A stretch of DNA of 64,000 bases, from contig NZ_LDNB01000002.1 in assembly GCF_001026695.1 (NCBI RefSeq), forward strand, positions 203,998 through 267,997. The letters are read 5' to 3'. This DNA is from Neobacillus vireti (lineage in GTDB: Bacteria > Bacillota > Bacilli > Bacillales > Cytobacillaceae). How positions within the stretch are numbered: the stretch's first letter is position 1; each line of letters begins with the position of its first letter. The notes beneath the pieces are model-generated. The model ran no database searches. It saw only the letters and a list, made by a program, of their open reading frames with translations, and was not told the DNA's origin. A program made the position numbers and the translations under genes. Below are positions 16,570-24,373 of this stretch, piece after piece.

Positions 16570-17373
16570 TTATTTATTTTTTAAAAAATCCAGCACTCTA
16601 TTATTCACTATATCATTTGCTTCCGTTACATAAATGTGACCAGCACCTTGGATGGTCATGAATTCAGCATTTGGAATTTTCTCTGCTAAGGTCACCCCAT
16701 TTTCATAAGGTACAAGTTTATCTTCTTCACCATGAATGACAAGAGTCGAAACCTTAATCTGTTCCATCTCATGATAGGTATCATGGGCTAAGCATGCTTG
16801 AAGCTGGAGCATGTAAGCGTATGGAAGAATAGGCATCTCAATTCGTTTTTGAATATCCTCGGCGACTAGTTCACGTTGATTTTCTATAAAAGCTTGGCTA
16901 TAAAGGATTGGTGAAGTCGCCCAGGCCATTTCTTCCGGTGTTGCGATAGAAGAGGCCCTTGAGAGCATGAGCATTGAGACATCAGCAGCTGGTTGGACAT
17001 GATTCTCACCGCCGGAGGTTGTACATCCTAGGATTAGAGAACGGACCCTTTCAGGATATTTAATTGCCAGCCTCTGGGCAATCATGCCGCCCATGGAAAC
17101 ACCATATACATGGGCTGATTCAACTTCAGCAGCATCCAAGACAGCTCGGGCATCTTCCGCCATAAGCTCAATCGAGTATGGGGTATTTGGTTTACCGCTT
17201 AAGCCTACTCCCCGGTTATCAAAAATAATTACTTTGTATTGTTCACTGAGAGCAGGCAGAGTTCTGAACCATGACTTTGAATTGAGCGACAAACCCATAA
17301 TTAATAATAGCGGTTCCCCCTCCCCGTGAATCTCATAATAAAGATCAATACCATTTGCATTGGTAGATGGCAT
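16570..17373 (-). CDS. Alpha/beta-fold hydrolase
   Basis: ATG 17373 is eight bases after AAGGAG; an upstream GTG overlaps the ribosome binding site and is rejected. The 267-residue protein has DNRGVGLSGKP near 55, nucleophile elbow GVSMGG near 95, an acid in HGEEDKLVP and His in GAGHIY near 250. It resembles 3-oxoadipate enol-lactonase-like and esterase-type hydrolases. It is divergent from the first PHA locus, so a role in 3-hydroxyacyl ester or thioester hydrolysis is conceivable but only inferred from position. Confidence 0.8.
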   Translation of the reverse strand: MPSTNANGIDLYYEIHGEGEPLLLIMGLSLNSKSWFRTLPALSEQYKVIIFDNRGVGLSGKPNTPYSIELMAEDARAVLDAAEVESAHVYGVSMGGMIAQRLAIKYPERVRSLILGCTTSGGENHVQPAADVSMLMLSRASSIATPEEMAWATSPILYSQAFIENQRELVAEDIQKRIEMPILPYAYMLQLQACLAHDTYHEMEQIKVSTLVIHGEEDKLVPYENGVTLAEKIPNAEFMTIQGAGHIYVTEANDIVNNRVLDFLKNK

Positions 17374-17685
17374 ATATGACACTCCTTTTCATCCGATAAT
17401 AGTAGATTATATGATGGTGTGTATGCACAAAGAACAAAGAAGGGAAGGGGATTGCCCCTAACCGCTAACAGACCTTTGTATGCTTTCTCAAAAAGTTGCG
17501 AAATCAAATGTAACGAAATACTTCCAGTGTCCACCCCACGTGGACAAATGTCTTTTTATGGTGCCTGACACCCACTCATTATTACCATTTCTGAAACTTT
17601 TCTGAATTTCGCTGTAATGGTCTTGTTGGCTTCCAATTATTGTGTTTAGATGAACGTACCAACCAGTCAGTTAAGAGGAGGTTGT
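17374..17685. other. Divergent intergenic region upstream of the first PHA locus
   Basis: The 312-bp gap contains no supported gene. It holds a hairpin GTCCAC-CCCAC-GTGGAC (17529-17545), a copy of the short repeat TGGTGCCTGACACCCA (17559-17574), and near 17660 the sequence ACCAGTCAGT, shared with the palindrome upstream of the MFS gene. No convincing consensus promoter was recognised. Confidence 0.5.
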
Positions 17686-18126
17686 ATGGATTTCATGCAC
17701 GATGATTCAGTAACCTACTATAAAGAACTTGAAGCGGAAATCAATAAAAGAATCCATGCCCCTACAAACTGTCGAAGCTTTATGTTGGCTTTTGGGAAGG
17801 CACTTGAGCTGCATTTGAAACGAGTTAGGATTCAAAGAAGGGTAACAACTAGATGGTTAAAACGTTTAGACCTTCCGAATAAGGATGATATGGCCGCCAT
17901 ATCTGTCAGAATCGTAGATTGTGAGGAAAAATTAGATCTCCTGGATGACACAATCTACACCATCATCCGAAAGCAGCAAGAAAATCAACAACAGATACGT
18001 GAACTTAGAGAATCCTCGGAAGAATTGTTAGCGGTTTTGGCAAATGAAGTAAGGAGGGAAATAATAGGAGCGAACATTAAATCATTGGAAAAAGTCCTGT
18101 TGGACTTAAAGCAATTATTTCATTAA
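17686..18126 (+). CDS. Short PhaR/PhaE-like protein
   Basis: ATG 17686 directly follows AGAGGAGG (spacing 4), giving 146 residues; earlier ATGs lack a ribosome binding site. The protein is charged and helical, with no signal or TM. LPNKDDMAAISVRIVDCEEKL near residues 64-84 is similar in layout to the PhaR segment LPTKSDVINVANLTIQAEEKI, including the Pro, the D/N-V/M-A step and the EEK coiled-coil start. The last 50 residues form a coiled coil. It leads the first PHA cluster, 26 bp before the phasin-like gene. It may be a reduced PhaR/PhaE paralog or a granule-associated protein. The family call is my inference. Confidence 0.5.
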   Translation: MDFMHDDSVTYYKELEAEINKRIHAPTNCRSFMLAFGKALELHLKRVRIQRRVTTRWLKRLDLPNKDDMAAISVRIVDCEEKLDLLDDTIYTIIRKQQENQQQIRELRESSEELLAVLANEVRREIIGANIKSLEKVLLDLKQLFH

Positions 18127-18152
18127 CAATCTAATGATGGAGGCGATTTACA

Positions 18153-18776
18153 ATGACTGAAAAAAAGGTATTAGAAGTAGAAGTTGAAAAGCAAGAATCC
18201 GAGATTGAAGAAAAACAATTTTCAAGTCTTGACCTCATTTGGAAGCTGGGATTTGATGAATTAGATGCATGGGCAGCACGGTATAACAAGCGGGATGAAA
18301 TTTTCCTAGAAGCAGCAAAGAGCTATGTCGATAGGATTAAACAAAATCAAGAAAGTATCCTCACGATTGCTGGGCAATTTACGATGGAACTAAAGGATTG
18401 GGAACAAGCTGCCCGGGAGGAATTATTAGCGACAACAACGACACTGCAGCATTTCTTCCCGATTAAATCGTATGAAGAATTCAATCAAGTAGTGGAAGAT
18501 ATCCAAAATAAAACTGCATCTCTATTAGTAACTCCTCTTAGTAAGGTAACGATTGGTCAAATTGAAGCTCTGGAGAAGTATTTGGCAGCAGTCGATCAAT
18601 ATATTTCTTTAAGAAAAAAGGGCAGAGAGAATTATGTAAACAGTGTCAAGAAAACGACGAATGTACTATACGAAAATCAAAAATTGTTTTTGAATTTATT
18701 TTCAAAGCAAGTGAAAACAGCGATGCTGCCATTTCAAAAATACATGAAAAGTGTAACAGAAGTAACAAAATCATAA
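18153..18776 (+). CDS. Phasin-like PHA granule protein (locus 1)
   Basis: ATG 18153 follows GGAGG. This 207-residue helical protein has no cysteine, signal or TM. It is clearly paralogous to the 205-residue protein at 44314: both share SLD-I/L-W near residue 26, RDEIFL-EAK, W-E-x-A/T-AREE and the invariant HFFPIKSYEE near 105-115. The helix pattern, with a late basic YxN/xKxxxLxY segment, resembles the PhaP-type protein at 48112. Its position directly before phaR-phaC suggests a granule surface protein dedicated to this synthase. It could alternatively modulate synthase activity. Confidence 0.6.
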   Translation: MTEKKVLEVEVEKQESEIEEKQFSSLDLIWKLGFDELDAWAARYNKRDEIFLEAAKSYVDRIKQNQESILTIAGQFTMELKDWEQAAREELLATTTTLQHFFPIKSYEEFNQVVEDIQNKTASLLVTPLSKVTIGQIEALEKYLAAVDQYISLRKKGRENYVNSVKKTTNVLYENQKLFLNLFSKQVKTAMLPFQKYMKSVTEVTKS

Positions 18777-18790
18777 TGAGGTGAAGGCAG

Positions 18791-19198
18791 ATGTCGGATA
18801 AAATATCATTCGATCCATATGAAACTCTGCATAAGTTTAGTTTATTATGGGAAAAGCAGGTAAATGATTTCATTTATCTTTGGACAAATAACAAGGAATT
18901 TGTCCAAATGACCAATTTAGGCACTGAAATCCATGCCCGCTATCTTGAAACTTTTAAAAAGAATCACGAGGCACTTGCTGGTGTGCTGAATTTGCCCACG
19001 AAAAGTGACGTTATCAATGTTGCAAACTTAACCATACAAGCGGAAGAAAAAATTGAAGCACTTGAAGAGCATATGTGGAACCTCCAGGATTCCATGGAAT
19101 CGCAAAGCAAGGATATTGAAAGTGTAGTCGAAGTATCGAAGGAAATCATTAAACTTACAAAACAGTTAAAATCAGAGTTTGTAAAAACGAAAAAATAA
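18791..19198 (+). CDS. phaR: PhaR, class IV PHA synthase subunit (locus 1, prematurely terminated)
   Basis: The frame gives 135 residues starting at ATG 18791. FDPYETLHKFSLLWEKQ, NNKEFVQM, RYLETFKKN, LPTKSDVINVANLTIQAEEKI and LEEHMWNLQDS are the PhaR hallmarks, aligning without gaps to the complete PhaR at 44952. The usual length is about 200. The TAA at 19196 falls exactly where PhaR2 has a Glu codon, and the same frame continues with PhaR-like sequence for 52 codons to 19357. This is best read as a nonsense mutation. The core interaction region is retained, so partial function is possible. Confidence 0.85.
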   Translation: MSDKISFDPYETLHKFSLLWEKQVNDFIYLWTNNKEFVQMTNLGTEIHARYLETFKKNHEALAGVLNLPTKSDVINVANLTIQAEEKIEALEEHMWNLQDSMESQSKDIESVVEVSKEIIKLTKQLKSEFVKTKK

Positions 19199-19357
19199 TT
19201 GGCCGAATCTAAGGATTTATATGCAGAGCTTCAAGAAATGAAATCTGAGCTAGTAAAACTTAATAATTTTAAGGATGAATTTGAATCGCTAAGAAGCTTG
19301 ATTAAAAAAGGGAATAAAGCTGGACGTGAGCTGAATGTGGCAGGTTCCCCTAAATAA
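19199..19357 (+). pseudogene. phaR: Detached in-frame 3' end of phaR (locus 1)
   Basis: Directly after the TAA at 19196-19198 the same frame stays open for 52 codons to TAA 19355-19357. It encodes a coiled-coil segment (AELQEMKSELVKL, FESLRSLI) that lines up with residues of PhaR2 (ADLQEIRQGLVDM, LQELRKEI). It has no ribosome binding site, so it should be translated only by readthrough. Together with the upstream part the product would be about 188 residues, a normal PhaR length. Confidence 0.75.
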
Positions 19358-19378
19358 AAATAGGAAGGAGGGGGAATA

Positions 19379-20446
19379 ATGGCGACAGAAACACCTCTAA
19401 AAGGGTTCATTCCTGAATGGGATTATGAAAAGGAAATGAAACGCTGGGCTCATCTGTTCAAAACCTTAAATGAACCGGAGCCAAAGGTGGTCCATTCTCC
19501 TAGAAATGAAGTATGGCGAAAAAATAAATCCGTATTATGGCATTACCCATCCAAGCACAAAAAATACGAGATTCCATTATTTTTTGTTTACTCCCTTTTT
19601 AATAAGCCATACATTCTAGACATCGCTCCAAAGACAAGTGTCATAGAGGGGCTAACTAACATGGGCTATGAAGTCTATTTACTAGATTGGGGTTCACCTG
19701 GCTATGAAGACAATAAGATTGGTCTCGATACATACATCGAGAAATATTTAAGAACAGCTGTTAAGCGAGCAATTCGCCATTCGGGAGCGGAGGAAATTAC
19801 ACTTGTAGGCTATTGTTTAGGTGGGACGATTGCATCCATCTACGCCTCGATTGCCGAAGAGCCAATCAAAAATTTAATCGTTGTGACTGTTCCAATTGAC
19901 TTCCAACCTTTTATGGGACCGGATAAATGGGCGGAGGGTTTGCGCGATGGTGATATGAACATTGACCACTTTATTGACATGTATGGAGTTGTCCCGCCCC
20001 AATTAGTGGATGGAATGTTCAGGGCAATAGGAGCTCCGGTTTATTTTACTAACTATACGATGCTTCTTAGCCGTGCTCATGACCAGCGGTACGTTGAAAA
20101 GTGGCGCAGAATGAATAAATGGACACTTGATCAAGTTCCTTTCGCTGGAGAGGCATTTAGACAATTAGCGAATGATCTTTTTAAAGAGAATAAGCTCATT
20201 AAAGGGGAACTAATAATAGGAAACAAAAAAGCAGATTTGAACAATATTAAGGCAAATCTGTTTGTTGTTTCAGGGTCTAAGGACAATTTAATTTTAGAAG
20301 AGCAAAGTAAGCCGATTATGGACTTAGTCTCAAGTGTGGATAAAACGTATGTTGTCGTGGAAACGGGTCATGTCGGATTAGCATTATCAGGATTATTCGC
20401 AAAAATGGTCGATCAATGGGTTTCAAGCAGATCGAAGCAGCTATAA
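19379..20446 (+). CDS. phaC: PhaC, class IV poly(3-hydroxyalkanoate) synthase (locus 1)
   Basis: This 355-residue protein has the length of class III/IV PhaC. The lipase-like box is GYCLGG with catalytic Cys near residue 146. LLDWGSPGYED is conserved near 101-111, the acid is in SGSKDNL near 302 and the His in ETGHVGL near 331. It polymerises 3-hydroxyacyl-CoA on the granule surface together with PhaR. GGAGGGGG precedes ATG 19379. It closes the plus-strand cluster PhaR-like, phasin-like, phaR, phaC. Its partner PhaR1 is truncated, so it may depend on the PhaR encoded at 44952. Confidence 0.93.
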   Translation: MATETPLKGFIPEWDYEKEMKRWAHLFKTLNEPEPKVVHSPRNEVWRKNKSVLWHYPSKHKKYEIPLFFVYSLFNKPYILDIAPKTSVIEGLTNMGYEVYLLDWGSPGYEDNKIGLDTYIEKYLRTAVKRAIRHSGAEEITLVGYCLGGTIASIYASIAEEPIKNLIVVTVPIDFQPFMGPDKWAEGLRDGDMNIDHFIDMYGVVPPQLVDGMFRAIGAPVYFTNYTMLLSRAHDQRYVEKWRRMNKWTLDQVPFAGEAFRQLANDLFKENKLIKGELIIGNKKADLNNIKANLFVVSGSKDNLILEEQSKPIMDLVSSVDKTYVVVETGHVGLALSGLFAKMVDQWVSSRSKQL

Positions 20447-20488
20447 AAGAATGGAGGAATAAAGTTCCATGCGAGGTTCTCCCTTTTT

Positions 20489-20731
20489 TTATGGCTTAGA
20501 AATGGTGTTGAGGAAGGAATCGCCCCTTCCTCTCTGACTTGCCTTATTGTGTTTATTTAAAAAGTTTCCAAGTACTTTATTATTTGTTTTCCGTGCGTGA
20601 TTGATGATATGTTAATAATAATTTTCCCAACCCTCCTTAATTTCTCCAAGACCATGGATTAAAACCAACGGCTCACCGGCGCCAAGACGTAAATAAGGAA
20701 TTCTAGAGCAATTATGGAATACTTCACTCAA
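20489..20731 (-). pseudogene. Decayed alpha/beta hydrolase, internally deleted
   Basis: On the minus strand a TTG at 20731, eight bases after GGAGG, opens a frame of 39 codons (IPYLRLGAGEPLVLIHGLGE...KEGW) that matches the first ~40 residues of the hydrolase at 46765 (IPYLHFGTGEPVVLIHGLGE). After TAA 20612 the same frame continues with KVLGNFLNKHNKAS, resembling that protein's last residues (NQLLRKFLNQQTIAS). The nucleophile elbow and about 180 residues between are missing. It lies convergent to phaC1, exactly as the intact hydrolase lies convergent to phaC2. This region accounts for most of the 460-bp gap before desK. Confidence 0.75.
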
Positions 20732-20781
20732 AATTCATTCCTCCAAAGGGTTTTTAATTTACCATGTTCCCATTATTTGTA

Positions 20782-20790
20782 TGGTATAAT
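20782..20790 (+). promoter_or_regulatory. Extended -10 promoter of desK-desR
   Basis: TG-N-TATAAT (TATAAT at 20785-20790) lies about 118 bp upstream of the desK start. A 23-bp imperfect palindrome (20837-20859, ACCT...AGGT ends) lies in the leader between them. Confidence 0.5.
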
Positions 20791-20907
20791 CATTTCTTAG
20801 ATATAATTTATTGTATTTTTACCGCGATAAAACATTACCTATAAATGTAAATTACAGGTAGTAAATAAAGTTGAATGATTAATTCAATTGAAAAAGAGGT
20901 TTCGTTG

Positions 20908-22038
20908 ATGATAAAAAGGTATTTGACCTTCGAAAAAAACAATGGGATTGCTCCTTATATTTGGACTATTCTTTGCATCTTACCGTTTTACTTTATTTTT
21001 CAATCTCCTTCAACGATCCAAATCGTTGTTGGGATTTTACTAACTCTAGTGTTCTTTATCCTTTACCGGATTGCATTTATTTCAAAAGGCTGGCCGGTAT
21101 ATTTATGGACGCTGATCTTGATTGGGATTTCAATTACAGCCTCCAGCCTTTTCAGCTATGTTTACTTTGCTTTTTTCCTAGCTTATTTTATTGGCAATAT
21201 TAAGGACCGGATTGCCTTTCTTACCTTATATTTTATTCATTTGATAAGTACATCCGCTGCGATTAACTATAATATTGTCACGCATGAGAAATTATTTCTC
21301 CAGCAATTACCCTTTGTTATCATCATTTGGATTAGTGTCATCCTCCTTCCGTTCAGCATTCATAATCGGAAGGAAAGAGGCCAGCTTGAGGAGAAGCTTG
21401 AGGATGCAAATAAGCGAATTTCTGAACTTGTCAAAGCAGAGGAGCGGCAGCGGATTGCCCGAGACCTTCACGATACGCTTGGACAAAAGCTTTCCTTAAT
21501 TGGCTTGAAGTCGGATTTGGCCCGAAGACTTATTTCGAAAGATCCCGAGCAGGCACGAATGGAATTGAAGGATGTTCAGCAAACAGCACGAACAGCATTA
21601 AGCGAAGTTCGAAAAATGGTGTCCTCAATGCGTGGAATTCGCTTGAAGGATGAGATTCTTCGCGTTAATCAAATGCTTGATGCGGCTCAAATTAAGTTTG
21701 TAGGTGAAGGCGAATTTACGCTGACAAATGTTTCGCTGTTAACCGAGAATATATTAAGTATGTGTTTGAAAGAGGCCGTAAACAATGTGGTCAAACATAG
21801 CGGAGCAACATCCTGTTTTATTTCTATTGAGCAATCATGGAAAGAAACGGTGCTGACGATACGCGATGACGGTTTGTTTAAAGGAGAAAAGGAAATGTTG
21901 ATTGAAGGACACGGGTTAATTGGCATGAAAGAACGGCTGGAATTTATTAATGGCAGTCTGGAGCTATTGACAAAAGAAGGAACAACATTAATTATTAGGG
22001 TACCGAATGACGCTAAGCTGAGTTTGAAGGAGGAGTGA
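20908..22038 (+). CDS. desK: DesK membrane thermosensor histidine kinase
   Basis: ATG 20908 after AGAGG gives a protein beginning MIKRYLTFEKNNGIAPYIWT, aligned with B. subtilis DesK (MIKNHFTFQK...). Four to five TM segments span residues 18-150. A coiled-coil linker (EEKLEDANKRISEL) leads to the dimerisation/phosphoacceptor motif ERQRIARDLHDTLGQKLSL with His188, and the ATPase domain has EAVNNVVKHS and GHGLIGMKERLEF. DesK senses membrane order and controls DesR. In B. subtilis the pair follows the desaturase gene des; no desaturase is encoded here. Confidence 0.95.
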   Translation: MIKRYLTFEKNNGIAPYIWTILCILPFYFIFQSPSTIQIVVGILLTLVFFILYRIAFISKGWPVYLWTLILIGISITASSLFSYVYFAFFLAYFIGNIKDRIAFLTLYFIHLISTSAAINYNIVTHEKLFLQQLPFVIIIWISVILLPFSIHNRKERGQLEEKLEDANKRISELVKAEERQRIARDLHDTLGQKLSLIGLKSDLARRLISKDPEQARMELKDVQQTARTALSEVRKMVSSMRGIRLKDEILRVNQMLDAAQIKFVGEGEFTLTNVSLLTENILSMCLKEAVNNVVKHSGATSCFISIEQSWKETVLTIRDDGLFKGEKEMLIEGHGLIGMKERLEFINGSLELLTKEGTTLIIRVPNDAKLSLKEE

Positions 22039-22040
22039 AA

Positions 22041-22640
22041 GTGATTAAAATTGTTATAGCCGAAGATCAGCAAATGCTTTTAGGTGCCTTTGGGTCGCTG
22101 CTAAACTTGGAAGAGGATATGGAAGTAGTTGGCAAGGCTTCAAACGGGGAAGAGGCGGTAGCGCTTGTCAGAAAGTTTAAACCTGATGTTTGTATCATGG
22201 ATATCGAAATGCCTGGAAAGAGCGGTCTTGAAGCAGCAGAAGAGCTTAAAGGTCTTGGCTGTAAAGTGATTATTTTAACGACTTTCGCTCGGACAGGTTA
22301 TTTTCAACGGGCGCTAAAGGCGGGTGTAAGCGGCTATTTGCTGAAGGATAGTCCAAGTGAAGAACTGGCGGGGTCCATCCGTAGTGTGATGGCAGGCAGA
22401 CGAATTTATGCTCCCGAACTTATGGATGATGTCTATGGCGAAGAAAATCCATTGACTGACAGGGAGAAAGAAGTGCTGGAACTCGTCGCTGATGGTAAGA
22501 ACACGAAAGAAATCGCTGAAGAGCTCAGCATCAAAACTGGAACCGTCCGGAACTACATTTCCATCATCTTAGACAAACTAGAAGTAAAAAATCGCATCGA
22601 AGCAATCACCCAATCGAAAGAAAAGGGTTGGTTTAAATAA
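22041..22640 (+). CDS. desR: DesR response regulator
   Basis: GTG 22041, seven bases after AAGGAGG, gives MIKIVIAEDQQM, matching the DesR N-terminus; the overlapping GTG at 22035 is too close to the ribosome binding site. The receiver domain has acidic residues Asp9 and phosphoacceptor Asp54 (CIMDIEMPGK). The LuxR/NarL HTH (LTDREKEVLELVADGKNTKEIAEEL) fills the last 65 residues, ending in KEKGWFK as in B. subtilis. The protein activates membrane-fluidity genes after phosphorylation by DesK. Its target desaturase gene must lie outside this window. Confidence 0.95.
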   Translation: MIKIVIAEDQQMLLGAFGSLLNLEEDMEVVGKASNGEEAVALVRKFKPDVCIMDIEMPGKSGLEAAEELKGLGCKVIILTTFARTGYFQRALKAGVSGYLLKDSPSEELAGSIRSVMAGRRIYAPELMDDVYGEENPLTDREKEVLELVADGKNTKEIAEELSIKTGTVRNYISIILDKLEVKNRIEAITQSKEKGWFK

Positions 22641-22677
22641 GATTATTAAATAAAGGTTAGTGTTTTTTTTAAAACAG

Positions 22678-22863
22678 GGCTGTGTTATAGCACATTGTTG
22701 ATTACGAGCAAAATGTTGATTGGAGTGGAAGGCGCGAGACTCCTGCGGGAGCAGCGGGACAGGTGAGACCCCGCAGGCGCGCAATTCGCCGAGGAGGCTC
22801 ACCGCCCGCCCCGCGGAAAGCGAAGTGCCTGGAACGGAAATCAACATTTCTTTTAACACAGCC
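22678..22863. repeat. Dispersed GC-rich repeat, family B (about 186 bp)
   Basis: Outer perfect inverted repeats GGCTGTGTTA (22678-22687) and TAACACAGCC (22854-22863) enclose inner inverted repeats AAATGTTGAT / ATCAACATTT (22711-22720 and 22840-22849). The interior is strikingly GC-rich (CTCCTGCGGGAGCAGCGGG, GACCCCGCAGG, CCGAGGAGGCTCACCGCCCG) and highly self-complementary. It lies downstream of desR, encodes nothing and is of the type scattered in many Bacillus genomes. It probably acts as a terminator or RNA-structured element. Confidence 0.8.
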
Positions 22864-22883
22864 AAAAACAGAAAGAACAAATG

Positions 22884-23729
22884 CTAATCAGCCGCCATTT
22901 GAAAATTCCCTAAAAAATTTTTTATATATTCGTACACCTCGTTAGGACGTTCTTCAGGGAGGGCATGGCCAGTCTCTTTTAAGACAATCAGCTCAGAGTT
23001 AACCAAGTCCTTGTTAAGCTTTTCCCCAACTTTTAGCGGCATCGAATTATCATGATCACCCCATAATAGTAAGCATGGAGTTTTGATTTGCTGAAGGACC
23101 TCAGCAGGAAGATCCCCCTCGCGGTGTCGAATCATTCTAGTTAGAGCCACGAAAATGTCATCCTCCAAAAAGGGCTGCAGGTAGCCATTAATCATTTCAT
23201 CATTAATAATGGAGTGGTTATAGAGGGCGTCCTGGAGATTTTTCTTCACGCCTGTTCGAGCAAACCAGTATTTCACAAAAAGGTGGAAATACGGAATATA
23301 ACTAGTAAGGATTAGAGGCAATTTTGACCGTTTTAGGTATGCGGAGCTGCAAAGTAAAATTGCTTTGTCAGCGAGCTCTGGCATCATGTGAAGAATATTT
23401 AAAACAATTTGACCACCCATTGAGTGACCGATAAAGGTCATTTTCTTTAACCCGAAAGATTCAGTTAGTTTGATGACAGTTTGGGCAAGGTTTTTATAAG
23501 AGTAAACATATTGATTGCATTTCGCACTTTTTCCGAAGGGGGGAAGATCAACAGATAGCACTTGATACTCCTTTTTCAAAAGTGAAATTAAGTGGCGAAA
23601 TGTGAAGGTGGAAGACAGAAACCCATGCAATAAAACAAACGTTTTATCAGATGTTTGATTAGGATAAAATTCATAATATACATTAATGTTATTTATCGGC
23701 AGATAACCAATTGATTCAGTTTGTTCCAT
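22884..23729 (-). CDS. Alpha/beta-fold hydrolase, YugF-like
   Basis: The 281-residue protein starts at ATG 23729 after AAGGAGG. It has VLLHGFLSSTFTFRHLI near 32, VDLPPFGKSAKC near 61, nucleophile elbow IGHSMGGQ near 101, the acid in LLWGDHDNSMP near 225 and His in ETGHALPEERP near 253. There is no signal peptide. The cap region is aromatic-rich (YIPYFHLFVKYWF). It is a carboxylesterase/haloperoxidase-like enzyme of unknown substrate, transcribed alone towards the family B repeat. Confidence 0.8.
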   Translation of the reverse strand: MEQTESIGYLPINNINVYYEFYPNQTSDKTFVLLHGFLSSTFTFRHLISLLKKEYQVLSVDLPPFGKSAKCNQYVYSYKNLAQTVIKLTESFGLKKMTFIGHSMGGQIVLNILHMMPELADKAILLCSSAYLKRSKLPLILTSYIPYFHLFVKYWFARTGVKKNLQDALYNHSIINDEMINGYLQPFLEDDIFVALTRMIRHREGDLPAEVLQQIKTPCLLLWGDHDNSMPLKVGEKLNKDLVNSELIVLKETGHALPEERPNEVYEYIKNFLGNFQMAAD

Positions 23730-23881
23730 CAGATTTTTCCTCCTTCTAGGTTCAAAAATAGTTGAATTTAATATTCCCTAATTTTAGGTCCTTACACTTA
23801 AAATGTTGGTATTTTAAAAGAGAAAAAGAAAAAATGATGTTCCTATTACCAAATTTTTTTTGAATTTCCAAAATAAAATAT

Positions 23882-23910
23882 TTGAATTTTTAGAAAACTC
23901 CTTGTATAAT
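23882..23910 (+). promoter_or_regulatory. Sigma-A promoter of the IDEAL-domain gene
   Basis: TTGAAT (23882-23887), 17-bp spacer, TATAAT (23905-23910), 28 bp upstream of ATG 23938. Confidence 0.8.
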
Positions 23911-23937
23911 GGAAAAAAGCTTAAGGAGTTGATTTCC

Positions 23938-24132
23938 ATGGAAAAGAAATTATTAAATTCACCACAACATTCGGATGAGAATGAAGATTCTGTAGTTGCA
24001 GAAATGTTCCTTAACAATGCCCTCCTTGAATTCAAAAAGGAAAAAATCCGCAAGGAAATCGACCAAACATTACAAGACGGAAATAAAGAGCTATTCCTTA
24101 AACTAACAGAGGAATTAAAGAAAATTTCCTAA
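23938..24132 (+). CDS. IDEAL-domain small protein
   Basis: ATG 23938 follows AAGGAG at nine bases and gives 64 residues; a longer frame lacks a ribosome binding site. The C-terminal half KIRKEIDQTLQDGNKELFLKLTEEL fits the short IDEAL domain, whose name comes from the I-D-x-x-L start. The domain occurs in Firmicutes, alone or at protein C-termini, with no known biochemical role. The protein is acidic, helical and cytoplasmic, and has its own promoter and terminator. Confidence 0.7.
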   Translation: MEKKLLNSPQHSDENEDSVVAEMFLNNALLEFKKEKIRKEIDQTLQDGNKELFLKLTEELKKIS

Positions 24133-24173
24133 ATTAGTTACGATCGCACCTACTAATTTTTCAAAAAAACATT

Positions 24174-24223
24174 AACCCGAAAGATGGACACGATGAAAAT
24201 CATGTCTTTTTTTCGGGTTTTTC
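24174..24223 (+). terminator. Terminator of the IDEAL-domain gene
   Basis: AACCCGAAA...TTTCGGGTT outer stem with inner GACACGATG/CATGTC pairing, followed by TTTTTC. Confidence 0.85.
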
Positions 24224-24373
24224 TATGACTTCTAAATTTTATAAGATTCTTTGCAAGATTCGATATTCTCGAAATGAAATGTAATTTTCGGAAAACTAAG
24301 TATATAATGAATTAAAATGAAAAAAGCTAGAACTAATAAATAATTTATTGACTGCGAGCTAGGAGTGAGTTTT

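Noticed and set aside
17596..17625. Possible sigma-W promoter (TGAAAC) upstream of the first PHA locus
   Set aside because: No CGTA lies at 16 bp; only a weak TGTA at 15 bp is present, unlike the perfect match before yknW.
24259..24273. TTCGA-TATTC-TCGAA palindrome before the OCD operon
   Set aside because: It is short and AT-rich with no clear promoter relation; kept only as a weak possibility, not listed as an operator.
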